Shown piece after piece: positions 21,020 through 29,854 of a stretch of DNA of 64,000 nucleotides (the first letter of the stretch is position 1; every line of letters begins with the position of its first letter). The position numbers and the translations under genes are program-made. The notes beneath the pieces were generated by a model. That model was not told where the DNA came from and did no database searches. It worked only from the letters and a program-made list of their open reading frames with translations. The stretch is from Cycloclasticus sp. (GTDB lineage Bacteria; Pseudomonadota; Gammaproteobacteria; Methylococcales; Cycloclasticaceae), in contig NVUJ01000002.1 in NCBI GenBank assembly GCA_002733135.1, forward strand, positions 124,001 through 188,000. The letters run 5' to 3'.

Positions 21020-23344
21020 TTAATTCCTCAACGGTTTTCCAGTTTCAAGTGTGTGTTGAACGCGACTGAGCGTTTTTTCATTTTTGATAAGTGTCATAAA
21101 GGCTTTTCGTTCAAGCGTTAGTAAGTCATCTTCGTCATGAAGCTCATCAATGTCTGTGTCGTCTCCGCTTAATATCATTGCCAGTTGGTCTGCTATGGTG
21201 CCGTCGTAAGCGGTTGCCTTACCTGATTGCACAAAGCTTGTAACGGCTAGGTTAAGTGCGGTTCTGGCCGTTGGGCCAGGCAACGTTAATTCGAGCTTTA
21301 CTGGTGGTGTATAGCCGTCCAGCAGAGCAAGTGCTTTTGCCTTTGCATCAAATAACAAGCGCTCACGATTCATGCTGATGCCGTCGGTTGGCATCATGAA
21401 TAAATCGCCTTTTGCTTCTTGCGCGGAGGTTGATACGGTTGCTGTGCTTATTAATTCAAATGCTTTGCTAATGGCAGGCATGGGGCCTTTGGCGCGTTTA
21501 GGATTTGTCATCCAACGGCTCAGCATTTCTTTACTGCCTCCCCACGCTGGAATGAGGCCAACGCCTACTTCAACCAGCCCAATATAAGATTCTGCATGCG
21601 CTTGTATGGCGTCGCAATGTAGCAGGCTTTCACAGCCGCCGCCCAATGCCATACCGGCAGGTGCGCCGACGACAGGGAAGTGCGCATGTTTAAGGGCTTT
21701 ATAAGTATCTTGTCCAGACTTCACCATGGCCTCGATTTGGGGCCAAGCGGCAACGTTCGCTGCGAATAGTGCTAAACCAATGTTGGCGCCGACAGAATAA
21801 TTACTGCCTTCGTTATACAGAACCAGTGCCTTGTAATCATTGGGAATGATGTCAACGGCGGTATCAATCATTGCAAGAATATCAGGGTCAATGGCGTTCA
21901 TTTTGCTGTGGAATTCTAGGCATAAAACGCCATCGCCAATATCCCATAAGCTCGCGGATGCGTTTTTCTTAACGGGCTGTTGCTGTAATTTGATGTCCGA
22001 TAGCAATAATATACCGTCTTCCCGCGTTAATGTTTGGTAGTCGCCAGACAGAGTTAAACATTGGCGTTGGCCATCGTGGAATCGATAGAACGTTTTACCT
22101 TTGGCAGCTGCTAAAAGCGGGGGAATGCTGAGTTGTGTTGATGCCAGTTTATCGATAAACCAATCAACGCCTATTTTGTCAATCAGTTCAAACGGACCAT
22201 ATGTCCAGTTGTAGCCCAGTTTCATCGAACGATCAATGGCCTCGATGTTATCGCCAATCTCAGGAATGAGGCCAGCAGAGTAACAGAGTGTTTTGGATAA
22301 AACTGACCATGCAAACTCACCGCCTTTATCATCAAAGCTGAGGAATTTTTGCAAGTCTTTTGCAATAGCTGGTTTTAAAGATTCAAGGCTAGGTTTAACG
22401 CTGGTTGCGTATTCGCCTGTATCAAGGTTGATGGATTCTTTAACCTTCTTGCCGCTGGTTTTGTTAATGCGATAAAAACCACCTTTACCTTTGCGGCCGG
22501 TATAGCCCTCGGCAATCATCTTAGTGACCACATCAGGGATGATGGCTTGCTCGTGAAAGGCATCGTTTTTATCTAATGAATGAACCAAGGAATCTAAAAT
22601 GTGCGGCATTAAATCAATGCCCACTAAATCGATTAAACCAAACACCCCAGTTTTGGGTATGCCCATGGGCTTACCACTAAGGGTGTCGGCTTCATCTACA
22701 CTTAACCCCAAACGCATGGTGTCGAGCATGGCGGTTTGCATCCAATAGGCGCCAATGCGGTTGGCAATAAAGCCAGGGGTGTCATTACAGTGCACAACGC
22801 CTTTACCCAACTCGTGATCGCAAAAGTGACTTAAGGTGTCAATCGCTTGTTGCTGGGTTTTTGGGCCGCTGACGATTTCTAGTAACCGCATATAGCGTGG
22901 TGGATTAAAGAAGTGAGTAATCAGAAGGTCGTTGCTAAAACTGTCGGGCAAACCGGCGGTTAAAACGGCCAAGGGCAGAGTGGATGTGTTTGACGATACA
23001 ATGCTGCCTGGCTTACGAACGGCGTCGATTTTTTTATATAAATCTTGCTTTAAATCCAAACGCTCGATAATCACTTCTATTATCCAGTCCACGTCTGCAA
23101 GTTGGTTGAGATTGTCTTCTAAATTCCCCGCTGTTATGTTTTTAGCATTGCGCTTATGCATTAATGCCGAAGGCTTGGCTTTAAGCAGTTTTTGAATGGC
23201 GCTTTGGGCAATAACGTTTCTGTTTTCCGCGTCTTTTGGCACGATATCCAATAACAATACTTTTTTACCGGCGTTGGCTATTTGGGCAGCAATACCGCTA
23301 CCCATCACGCCGGCACCGATAACAGCAACGGATTCAATACTCAT
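21020..23344 (-). CDS. Bifunctional 3-hydroxyacyl-CoA dehydrogenase / enoyl-CoA hydratase
   Basis: This 774-aa protein carries out hydration and NAD-dependent dehydrogenation in beta-oxidation. The dehydrogenase part is N-terminal (VAVIGAGVMGSGIAAQIANAG, then CNDTPGFIANRIGAYW) and the crotonase domain is C-terminal (GMALGGGCES with one catalytic Glu, GLVEVGVGLIPAWGG with the other), the reverse of the FadB order. The track start at 23392 is too far upstream. The ATG at 23344 gives MSIESVAVIGAG and overlaps the thiolase stop (TAATG). It probably works with the neighbouring thiolase and acyl-CoA dehydrogenase. Confidence 0.93.
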   Translation of the reverse strand: MSIESVAVIGAGVMGSGIAAQIANAGKKVLLLDIVPKDAENRNVIAQSAIQKLLKAKPSALMHKRNAKNITAGNLEDNLNQLADVDWIIEVIIERLDLKQDLYKKIDAVRKPGSIVSSNTSTLPLAVLTAGLPDSFSNDLLITHFFNPPRYMRLLEIVSGPKTQQQAIDTLSHFCDHELGKGVVHCNDTPGFIANRIGAYWMQTAMLDTMRLGLSVDEADTLSGKPMGIPKTGVFGLIDLVGIDLMPHILDSLVHSLDKNDAFHEQAIIPDVVTKMIAEGYTGRKGKGGFYRINKTSGKKVKESINLDTGEYATSVKPSLESLKPAIAKDLQKFLSFDDKGGEFAWSVLSKTLCYSAGLIPEIGDNIEAIDRSMKLGYNWTYGPFELIDKIGVDWFIDKLASTQLSIPPLLAAAKGKTFYRFHDGQRQCLTLSGDYQTLTREDGILLLSDIKLQQQPVKKNASASLWDIGDGVLCLEFHSKMNAIDPDILAMIDTAVDIIPNDYKALVLYNEGSNYSVGANIGLALFAANVAAWPQIEAMVKSGQDTYKALKHAHFPVVGAPAGMALGGGCESLLHCDAIQAHAESYIGLVEVGVGLIPAWGGSKEMLSRWMTNPKRAKGPMPAISKAFELISTATVSTSAQEAKGDLFMMPTDGISMNRERLLFDAKAKALALLDGYTPPVKLELTLPGPTARTALNLAVTSFVQSGKATAYDGTIADQLAMILSGDDTDIDELHDEDDLLTLERKAFMTLIKNEKTLSRVQHTLETGKPLRN

Positions 23345-24480
23345 TAGATGGACTCCAATATCGTTGCAATGCCTTGGCCGCCACCGATGCATTGGGTGGA
23401 TAGTGCGTATTGTTTGTTTTCTCTTGAAAGTAGTGAGGCGGCCTTGCCGGTAATGCGAGCGCCGGTTGCGCCTAGCGGGTGGCCGAGTGCAATGCCGCCA
23501 CCATCAAGGTTAACTTTTTTCATTGGAATATTAAGTTCTTGAATGCAGGCAATAGATTGGCTGGCGAACGCTTCGTTTATTTCAACAATATCGATATCTT
23601 CAATAGTTAAAGACGCGCGTTCTAAGGCTTTACGCGTGGCAACAATAGGGCCAAGCCCCATCGTTTCGGGCGCGCAACCAGCAACAGCAATGCTTTTAAT
23701 GCGTGCTAACGGGGTTAAGCCGTGTGTTTTTGCATACTCTTCGCTACAAATTAAGGTAGCGGTTGCGCCATCGGTTAACGGCGAAGACGTTGCGGCTGTT
23801 ACGGTGCCTTCGGCTAGGAAAGCGGGCTTTAAGCCGGCTAAGTCTTCAATGTTCGTATTGGCTCTAATGCAACCATCGGTATCAACGATGCCCTGCTTGG
23901 TGGTGATGGGAATGATTTCATCAGCAAAATGACCTTGCTGTTGAGCGGCAGCGGCTTTTTGTTGACTGAGGATTGAAAATTCGTCTTGCTGTTCACGTGT
24001 TAATTGATATTGCTGGGCCACGTTTTCCGCTGTTTCGCCCATACTCATATAGGCAGTTGGAAGCGTTTTGAATAATTCGTGGCTTGGCATCGGGTTGTAA
24101 CCACCCATGGGGATGCGGCTCATGGATTCAACGCCGGCACAAATAAAGGCGTCGCCAGCGTTCATCTGAATAGCGCCAGCGGCCATATGAATAGCCTGCA
24201 TCGAGGAGCCGCAAAACCGGTTAACAGTAACGCCTGCAACAGATTGTGGAAGCCCTGCCATTAAAGCGGCTAAACGGGCGACATTAAAGCCTTGCTCTCC
24301 TTCTGGAAAGGCGCAACCCAGGATGACGTCCTCTATCGTATTCGGGTCTATGCCTGTTTTAGAAACAAGCCCTGCAATAACTTGTGCCGCTAAATCATCT
24401 GGCCGAACAGAGGCTAAGGCACCTTTGTGTGCAAAGGTTTGAGGGGATCGTACGTATGCGGCTATAGCAACATTTTTCAT
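23344..24480 (-). CDS. fadA: Acetyl-CoA acyltransferase (3-ketoacyl-CoA thiolase)
   Basis: This thiolase cleaves 3-ketoacyl-CoA to acetyl-CoA and a shortened acyl-CoA. All active-site blocks are present: nucleophilic Cys in NRFCGSSMQAIH, the NEAFA loop, His in GGGIALGHPLGATGAR and the C-terminal Cys in STQCIGGGQG. The ORF track begins at 24492, but the ATG at 24480 (MKNVAIAAYVRSP) has GGAG at the right distance and forms an ATGA overlap with the MerR stop. A fadA symbol is used for the activity; the gene may be a paralogue of the classical fadA. Confidence 0.93.
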   Translation of the reverse strand: MKNVAIAAYVRSPQTFAHKGALASVRPDDLAAQVIAGLVSKTGIDPNTIEDVILGCAFPEGEQGFNVARLAALMAGLPQSVAGVTVNRFCGSSMQAIHMAAGAIQMNAGDAFICAGVESMSRIPMGGYNPMPSHELFKTLPTAYMSMGETAENVAQQYQLTREQQDEFSILSQQKAAAAQQQGHFADEIIPITTKQGIVDTDGCIRANTNIEDLAGLKPAFLAEGTVTAATSSPLTDGATATLICSEEYAKTHGLTPLARIKSIAVAGCAPETMGLGPIVATRKALERASLTIEDIDIVEINEAFASQSIACIQELNIPMKKVNLDGGGIALGHPLGATGARITGKAASLLSRENKQYALSTQCIGGGQGIATILESI

Positions 24481-24878
24481 GAGGCGCTCCATCTAATTTT
24501 AGGTTTGTTTTTGAGGGTTTCTGATGCAATGGCTTGAATCTCCCTTAATTCGTCTAGGGTTAAATCAATGTCATCTTTTTGCTTTTGTAGTTGGTCAATT
24601 CGTTGTGAGACTTTAGTGACCAATAGTTGGATTTGAGGTGATCGATCTTCGTTACTGTCGTACAAATCCAAGAACTCACGAATGTCATCTAATGAAAAGC
24701 CAATCCGCTTGCCACGAAGGATTAACGTCATGCGTGCATGGTCTTTGTAGTTGTATATTCGTCTGTTACCAACGCGTTCAGGGGTTATAAGGTGTTTTGT
24801 TTCATAGAACCGAAGCGTTCGAGAGGATACACCTAATCTGTCTGCTAACTCGGTTGCTGTGAATAAAGTGCCTTTCAT
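24477..24878 (-). CDS. MerR-family transcriptional regulator of the beta-oxidation operon
   Basis: This is a 133-aa one-component regulator. The N-terminal winged helix-turn-helix reads TATELADRLGVSSRTLRFYETKHLITPERVGNRRIYNYKDHARMTLI, followed by a dimerising coiled coil (about 75-125). No cysteine-rich metal site is present. It is the first gene of the operon and overlaps the thiolase by four bases. Proteins of this type (LiuR-like) control branched-chain amino-acid and fatty-acid degradation. A matching palindrome lies 20 bases upstream of its start, so autoregulation and control of the whole operon are likely. Confidence 0.9.
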   Translation of the reverse strand: MKGTLFTATELADRLGVSSRTLRFYETKHLITPERVGNRRIYNYKDHARMTLILRGKRIGFSLDDIREFLDLYDSNEDRSPQIQLLVTKVSQRIDQLQKQKDDIDLTLDELREIQAIASETLKNKPKIRWSAS

Positions 24879-24898
24879 GTTACGTAATATGCGCTTAC

Positions 24899-24914
24899 TT
24901 TACGTTAACGTCAA
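24899..24914 (-). promoter_or_regulatory. Palindromic operator for the MerR/LiuR-type regulator
   Basis: On the minus strand the sequence reads TTGACGTTAACGTAAA, with a perfect ACGTTAACGT core and near-symmetric flanks. It resembles the TTnACGTnnACGTnAA boxes recalled for LiuR-type regulators. It lies just upstream of the regulator gene. Confidence 0.7.
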
Positions 24915-24923
24915 CCTAAAAAC

Positions 24924-24965
24924 AAATAAAAGCTAAAATCACCCCGCTCAAGATTGCGCGGGGTG
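24924..24965 (-). terminator. Terminator of fadD (minus strand)
   Basis: Perfect 8-bp stem CACCCCGC/GCGGGGTG (24940-24947/24958-24965). Read on the minus strand it is followed by ATTTTAGCTTTTATTTG. It separates fadD from the downstream MerR operon, which is on the same strand. Confidence 0.8.
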
Positions 24966-24982
24966 GTAAGAATTAACGGTTA

Positions 24983-26644
24983 CTAAAGAGAACGAAGCTC
25001 TCGTCTTAATACTTTACCAACATTGGTTTTAGGCAGTTCTTGGATAAAGACAATTTTATCGGGTGTTTTATAGCCAGTCAGATTTTCTTTGCAGTAAGCC
25101 AGTAATGCTTCTTCGGTTAATGCATCGTCTTTTTTAACGACAAAGGCTTTAACCGCTTCGCCACGTTTTTCATCCGGAACGCCAATCACGCCACATTCCA
25201 GTACACCTTCGTGTTCGACAATTACATTTTCAATTTCATTGGGGTATACATTAAAGCCAGAGACTAAGATCATGTCTTTAATGCGGTCAACGATATAAAA
25301 GAAGCCATTGCCATCCATTTTGGCCACGTCACCGGTTTTCAACCAACCATCGTCTGTGAAAACGTTAGTGGTTTCTTCAGGTAAGTTCCAATACCCCTGC
25401 ATAACTTGCGGGCCTTTAATGCATAACTCACCGGGTTCACCATTGGTAACATCCTTGCCTTCGTCATCAATCAATTTGCAATAGGTAGAAGGGATGGGTA
25501 GGCCAATACTGCCGTTGAACTCTTTCAAATCAAGCGGGTTAATACACGCAGCGGGTGCTGTTTCGGTTAAGCCGAATGCTTCAACCAGCGTGCAACCGGT
25601 GATTTGTTTCCATTGAGCCGCAACAGCAGGTTGTACCGACATGCCGCCGCCAAGGGTTATTTTTAGGTTGGAAAAATCAATGTCTTTAAAGCCTTCTGTA
25701 TTAATCAGCGCATTAAAGAGTGTGTTGACGCCCGTCATAGCGGTAAAGGGAATACTGCTAAGTTCTTTCACAAAACCTTCGAAATCTCTTGGGTTGGTAA
25801 TGAGAATGTTTTTTGCGCCTGCTTCCATAAACACCAAGCAGTTCGCCGTTAAAGAAAAGATGTGATAAAGCGGCAGGGCGGTAATAACGATTTCTTGACC
25901 TTGGATGACGTCATTCTTAATCCATTCGGACGCCTGCAACATATTAGCGACCATGTTTTTATGCGTTAGCATGGCGCCTTTAGCGACACCGGTGGTGCCA
26001 CCGGTATATTGCAAAAAGGCAATATCATCGTGGCTAAGCGACACGGGCGTTAATGTTTGCTGTGCGCCCTCAGATAATACGGTTTTAAAGGGAATGGCAT
26101 TTGGTAATGAAAAGTCCGGTACCATTTTCTTAAGGTATTTAACGACCAAATTAATGACCATGGACTTTGGGAAATCGAGCATGTCGCCCATTTTGGTCAC
26201 GATCACGTGTTCGATATCGGTGTCTGCGATAACGTCTTCAACGATGTTGGCGAAGTTTTCCACAACAATAATCGCTTTAGCACCGGAGTCTTTTAGCTGA
26301 TGGCGTAGCTCACGTGCGGTATATAAGGGGTTGGTGTTAACAACGGTTAACCCAGCGCGTAATACGCCAAAAATGGACACAGGGTTTTGCAGTAAATTCG
26401 GCATCATAATCGCGACGCGATCGCCTTTTTTAAGCCCTAAGGTATTTTGTAAATAGGCAGCAACAGAAGTCGTCGCTTGAGCAAATTCGTTATAGCTTAA
26501 GGTTTTACCAAAGTTGCTGAAAGAAGGCTTGTCGCCGAACTCTTTAACACTCTTCTCAAAAATCTCTACAACGGAAGAATATTTATTGATATCAATATCG
26601 GTGCTAACGCCTTTTGGGTAACTGTTTAACCAAGGTCTGTCCAT
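24983..26644 (-). CDS. fadD: Long-chain fatty acid-CoA ligase
   Basis: This AMP-forming ligase activates fatty acids to acyl-CoA for beta-oxidation. The AMP-binding P-loop-like motif is YTGGTTGVAKGAMLTHKN, followed by GLTETAP, GWLKTGDVAKMDGNGFFYIVDRIKDMI and the C-terminal catalytic lysine region LPKTNVGKVLRRELR. The 553 aa and the N-terminus MDRPWLNSYPKGV match FadD of gammaproteobacteria. AAAGGAGAAC precedes the ATG. It has its own terminator, so it is a separate unit from the operon downstream. fadL lies upstream on the same strand. Confidence 0.95.
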   Translation of the reverse strand: MDRPWLNSYPKGVSTDIDINKYSSVVEIFEKSVKEFGDKPSFSNFGKTLSYNEFAQATTSVAAYLQNTLGLKKGDRVAIMMPNLLQNPVSIFGVLRAGLTVVNTNPLYTARELRHQLKDSGAKAIIVVENFANIVEDVIADTDIEHVIVTKMGDMLDFPKSMVINLVVKYLKKMVPDFSLPNAIPFKTVLSEGAQQTLTPVSLSHDDIAFLQYTGGTTGVAKGAMLTHKNMVANMLQASEWIKNDVIQGQEIVITALPLYHIFSLTANCLVFMEAGAKNILITNPRDFEGFVKELSSIPFTAMTGVNTLFNALINTEGFKDIDFSNLKITLGGGMSVQPAVAAQWKQITGCTLVEAFGLTETAPAACINPLDLKEFNGSIGLPIPSTYCKLIDDEGKDVTNGEPGELCIKGPQVMQGYWNLPEETTNVFTDDGWLKTGDVAKMDGNGFFYIVDRIKDMILVSGFNVYPNEIENVIVEHEGVLECGVIGVPDEKRGEAVKAFVVKKDDALTEEALLAYCKENLTGYKTPDKIVFIQELPKTNVGKVLRRELRSL

Positions 26645-26700
26645 AATGTTCTCCTTTGTCGATTAGACATAAAAAAGATGCTTTTGCTTAATAATCATAC

Positions 26701-26725
26701 ATAAAAAAGCCCCAGTAAAGGGGCT
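26701..26725 (-). terminator. Terminator of fadL (minus strand)
   Basis: Stem AGCCCC/GGGGCT (26708-26713/26720-26725) with a six-base loop. On the minus strand it is followed by six T residues. It lies 29 bases after the fadL stop. Confidence 0.9.
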
Positions 26726-26753
26726 AAATTATTTAAACGTAAAACATGGTTTG

Positions 26754-28055
26754 TTACATATCCCAGCGTATTTGAGCGCTTAGGATGTCTGCGTCTGATT
26801 CATATTCTCCGCGCACAGCACTAAATCCAGCTGGGTTAATCGCTGTAACTTCAGAATTCCGGTTTATTTTTGTTTCGGGCACAAAAATGTGGGCATAACC
26901 AGTGTCGATAGATAAGCTGTCTGAGAGTTTATAACTTGCTCCAAACGTTAACCAATAGCGGTCGTTATCTGGGAATCTAGCAGAGCGCGAGGCTTGGTTT
27001 CTAGCAGCGCCTTCATCATATGCAACACCAGTGCGGAATGTCCAAGGTCCATCAGTAGTGTATGTCGCACCGAGTGAAAGGCGAATATTATCCTTTAGAA
27101 GTAGTGTTTCAGTGCTGTCATCTTTTAATGGGTTATCAAATTTAATAATTAATGCGGGTACTGAGCTCCAACCTACCCAAGTGGCATCCGCCATAACAGC
27201 CACCTTACTGCTCCATTGATGGTGAATGCTCAAAGAAGCCATTGCTGGTAAGTCTGGCTGTGCTTCAATATTAGTGTCAGCTAATACGGGAGCCACGGGA
27301 GCGGGGATATTTCTAAAATCAGCATCGCCTTCTAAATCATGCTTAATCTCTGAGCGATAAGATAGGCCAATGCGTGTACCTTCAGAAATATTGTAAAGCG
27401 CGCCAAAGTTAAAGCCATAGGATATATCGTCTGCTTCTAGCTGCGCATGCCCATCTGGAGCACCCCCTACTAGAGCGAAATCGATTTTATTGTTTAGTGT
27501 CGCTTCAATGTATTGAATGCTAACACCAAACCCTAAAGATAAATCAGGTGATATTTTCCATGCGATTGAAGGGTTTACATTAACTGTAACAATTTCAGAT
27601 TCGACGGCTTGATATTTTCCGGACCAATCACTGTCGTATTTTGTAGCTAGCCCAAAAGGTGCGTTAATGCCAACACCCACTTTAAGCTCGTCACTTAAAC
27701 TATGCACATAGTAAAAATTAGGAACAACAGCGAAGCGACCGCCATCATTAGAGCCATCTCCGCCGACTGGGGTACCATTTGTCCGAGTACTACCTTCGTC
27801 ATCAAAATCAAAGGAGGGGGCAATAAGGTGGCCACCAACGACCATTTGATTGCCTTTAATACGTGTCATCCCCGCTGGGTTAAACCAAACGGTGGATGCA
27901 TCTTCTGCTGAAGCAGCGCCACCAGCAAAGGCATTGCCTATTCCAAGAGCGCTATTTTCTGCGATTCCAAATGCTGCTGAGTAGGATATTGTTGAAACGA
28001 GTGACAAAGATGATGCGAGTGAAAAAGCTAATAACTTAGAACGTGACAATTCCAT
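26754..28055 (-). CDS. fadL: FadL-family outer membrane long-chain fatty acid/hydrophobic compound transporter
   Basis: FadL proteins are 14-stranded outer-membrane barrels that let fatty acids or hydrocarbons diffuse in from outside. The 433-aa precursor has a signal peptide (about 1-27, ending ISYSA), the plug-domain start AFGIAENSALGIGNAFAGGAASAEDASTVWFNPAGM with the NPAG hallmark, many alternating aromatic strands and a C-terminal strand ILSAQIRWDM ending in an aromatic-x pattern. The neighbouring fadD and beta-oxidation genes suggest fatty acids as substrate. Members of this family also carry aromatic or aliphatic hydrocarbons, which the sequence cannot exclude. Confidence 0.92.
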   Translation of the reverse strand: MELSRSKLLAFSLASSLSLVSTISYSAAFGIAENSALGIGNAFAGGAASAEDASTVWFNPAGMTRIKGNQMVVGGHLIAPSFDFDDEGSTRTNGTPVGGDGSNDGGRFAVVPNFYYVHSLSDELKVGVGINAPFGLATKYDSDWSGKYQAVESEIVTVNVNPSIAWKISPDLSLGFGVSIQYIEATLNNKIDFALVGGAPDGHAQLEADDISYGFNFGALYNISEGTRIGLSYRSEIKHDLEGDADFRNIPAPVAPVLADTNIEAQPDLPAMASLSIHHQWSSKVAVMADATWVGWSSVPALIIKFDNPLKDDSTETLLLKDNIRLSLGATYTTDGPWTFRTGVAYDEGAARNQASRSARFPDNDRYWLTFGASYKLSDSLSIDTGYAHIFVPETKINRNSEVTAINPAGFSAVRGEYESDADILSAQIRWDM

Positions 28056-28070
28056 TGATGTTCCCCTGTT

Positions 28071-28089
28071 GTTTATTTGTTTAATAAAC
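28071..28089. promoter_or_regulatory. Inverted repeat in the divergent fadL/enoyl-CoA hydratase region
   Basis: GTTTATT-N5-AATAAAC is a perfect 7-bp inverted repeat located 15 bases before the fadL start and about 100 bases before the divergent hydratase gene. It may be an operator for a fatty-acid regulator. The regulator is unknown. Confidence 0.35.
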
Positions 28090-28191
28090 TTACCCCAAAT
28101 TTAACGCCCTTTAACGTCGTTTAGCAAGTTTTTGTTGCAAAAAAACAAAATACGGGCAGTATTAACAAAACAATTTTTTAAAAGGTTAAAT

Positions 28192-28986
28192 ATGGATTCT
28201 GTGCTTATTGAAAGAAAAGGACCTGTCGGTTATTTAATAATGAATCGGCCCGCTGTACTTAATGTATTAGACAATGACATGGCGTTGAATTTAAAGGTGG
28301 CGGCTTCAGAGTTGAAAGCAGATGCGTCTATAAAGTGTGTTGTTGTAATGGGTGCGGGCGACCATTTTATGGCGGGTGGCGATATTGGTTATTTTAAAAA
28401 ACTGGTTGATCAGTTTGCTGTAGAGGGAGGCGAGGCTTATCCGAAAGATATTTTTGATAATGTCCACTCAGCCATTCGCGATATTGTTTCAATGGATAAA
28501 CCGGTGATTGCGTGTACCAAAGGTGCGGTTGCTGGGTTTGGGTTAAGCTTGATGTTAGCGTGTGATTTAGTGGTGGCGGCTGATGATTGTGTGTTCTCTG
28601 TGGCGTATTGTAAGATTGGAACGACACCCGATGGGGGCATGACATACTTTTTACCTCGCGCAGTAGGGCAGAAAAAAGCAATGGAATTGATGCTGACAGG
28701 TGATAGGTTTTCATCTGTGCAGGCATTCGAGTGGGGTATGTTGAACCGCGTTGTGCCCTGCGCTGATGCGCTTGATGTAACGGAGCAGTTAGCACAAAAG
28801 CTGTGTGCGGGCCCGACACAGGTGTTGCAGCGTTCTAAGAGATTATTAAACCAAACTTTTGATGTGAGCTTGGATGAGCAGTTAGATCAAGAGGCAAAGA
28901 ATTTTCAACAATGTATGTTGGAAAAAGATTTTACTGAAGGCGTGACTGCTTTTTATGAAAAACGAAAAGCTGAGTTTGACGCGTAA
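28192..28986 (+). CDS. Enoyl-CoA hydratase/isomerase family protein
   Basis: This crotonase-fold protein probably hydrates 2-enoyl-CoA. The oxyanion-hole segments are visible as HFMAGGDIGYFK and GAVAGFGLSLMLACDLVVAADDCVFSVAYCKIGTTPDGGMTYFLPRAVG. At the position of the first catalytic glutamate of classical hydratases (GGGCE) it has serine (GFGLS), and at the second it has KIGTTPDGG, so it may be an isomerase or act on a different acyl-CoA. The start at 28192 (MDSVLIERKGP, AAAGG upstream) is preferred to the track start at 28132. It is followed by an SDR gene after 26 bases. Confidence 0.87.
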   Translation: MDSVLIERKGPVGYLIMNRPAVLNVLDNDMALNLKVAASELKADASIKCVVVMGAGDHFMAGGDIGYFKKLVDQFAVEGGEAYPKDIFDNVHSAIRDIVSMDKPVIACTKGAVAGFGLSLMLACDLVVAADDCVFSVAYCKIGTTPDGGMTYFLPRAVGQKKAMELMLTGDRFSSVQAFEWGMLNRVVPCADALDVTEQLAQKLCAGPTQVLQRSKRLLNQTFDVSLDEQLDQEAKNFQQCMLEKDFTEGVTAFYEKRKAEFDA

Positions 28987-29012
28987 AGACGATAGAAAAC
29001 TAGGGAGTTGAT

Positions 29013-29834
29013 ATGTCGGAATTAAAAGGAAAAACATTTTTTATTACAGGCTCAAGTAGGGGTATTGGTGAGGCGATTGCGTTACGTGTTGCAAAAAAAG
29101 GTGCGAACGTTGTCATCGCAGCGAAGTCTGATCAGCCGCACCCAAAGCTCCCAGGTACGATTCATACTGTGGCTAAAGCTGTAGAAGAAGCGGGTGGAAA
29201 AGCACTCGCCATCAAGCTAGATATCAGAGATGAAGACAGCGTGGCGTCAGCAATGGCTCAAGCCGCCGAACATTTTGGTGGTATTGATGTGTTAGTGAAT
29301 AACGCCAGTGCGATTAGTTTGACGGGTACAGCGGATACACCGATGAAGCGTTTTGACTTAATGATGGGCGTTAATACACGCGGCACGTTTGCCTGTTCGC
29401 AAGCGGCGCTGCCGTACTTAAAGAAAGCCGATAATCCTCATATACTCATGTTATCCCCACCATTAAATATGAAGGCTAAATGGTTTAAAAATCATACGGC
29501 CTACACAATGGCAAAATACGGAATGAGTATGTGCGTGCTAGGCATGTCGGAAGAGTTTAAAGCGGATGGCATTGCCGTTAACGCGTTATGGCCTTGTACG
29601 GTTATTGGCACCGCGGCCTTGGCGATGCTAGGTGGTTTGGTGAAACCTGAGAATTGCAGAATTCCAGATATTGTTGCTGAAGCGGCGTGCGAGGTCTTCA
29701 AAAAGGACAGTAAAACTTGCACCGGTAACTTCTTTAGTGATGAAGAGCTATTGAAAGAAAAGGGTGTTGTTGATTTTGACCAATATGCGGTCGACGCAAG
29801 CAAGTCATTACAGAAAGATTTGTTTTTAGATTAA
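29013..29834 (+). CDS. Short-chain dehydrogenase/reductase, HSDL2-like
   Basis: A 273-aa NAD(P)-dependent oxidoreductase of the SDR superfamily. The cofactor motif is TGSSRGIGEAIALRVAKKGANVVIAAKS (about residues 11-38), the structural NNAS motif follows, and the active site has MLSPP and YTMAK. The segment SDQPHPKLPGTIHTVAKAVEEAGG is characteristic of the HSDL2-like subgroup, which is linked to fatty-acid metabolism but lacks a well-defined bacterial substrate. There is no SCP2 domain. Its closeness to the hydratase gene suggests a shared lipid-related pathway, as inference. Confidence 0.87.
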   Translation: MSELKGKTFFITGSSRGIGEAIALRVAKKGANVVIAAKSDQPHPKLPGTIHTVAKAVEEAGGKALAIKLDIRDEDSVASAMAQAAEHFGGIDVLVNNASAISLTGTADTPMKRFDLMMGVNTRGTFACSQAALPYLKKADNPHILMLSPPLNMKAKWFKNHTAYTMAKYGMSMCVLGMSEEFKADGIAVNALWPCTVIGTAALAMLGGLVKPENCRIPDIVAEAACEVFKKDSKTCTGNFFSDEELLKEKGVVDFDQYAVDASKSLQKDLFLD

Positions 29835-29854
29835 CTAATTGAGCCAAAAAAATT

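Noticed and set aside
23345-23392. N-terminal extension of the hydratase/dehydrogenase ORF
   Set aside because: It runs into the thiolase gene. The TAATG overlap at 23344 and the Rossmann motif directly after MSIES support the shorter form.
28394-28819. 141-aa minus-strand ORF inside the enoyl-CoA hydratase gene
   Set aside because: It is an antisense shadow of a clearly conserved gene.
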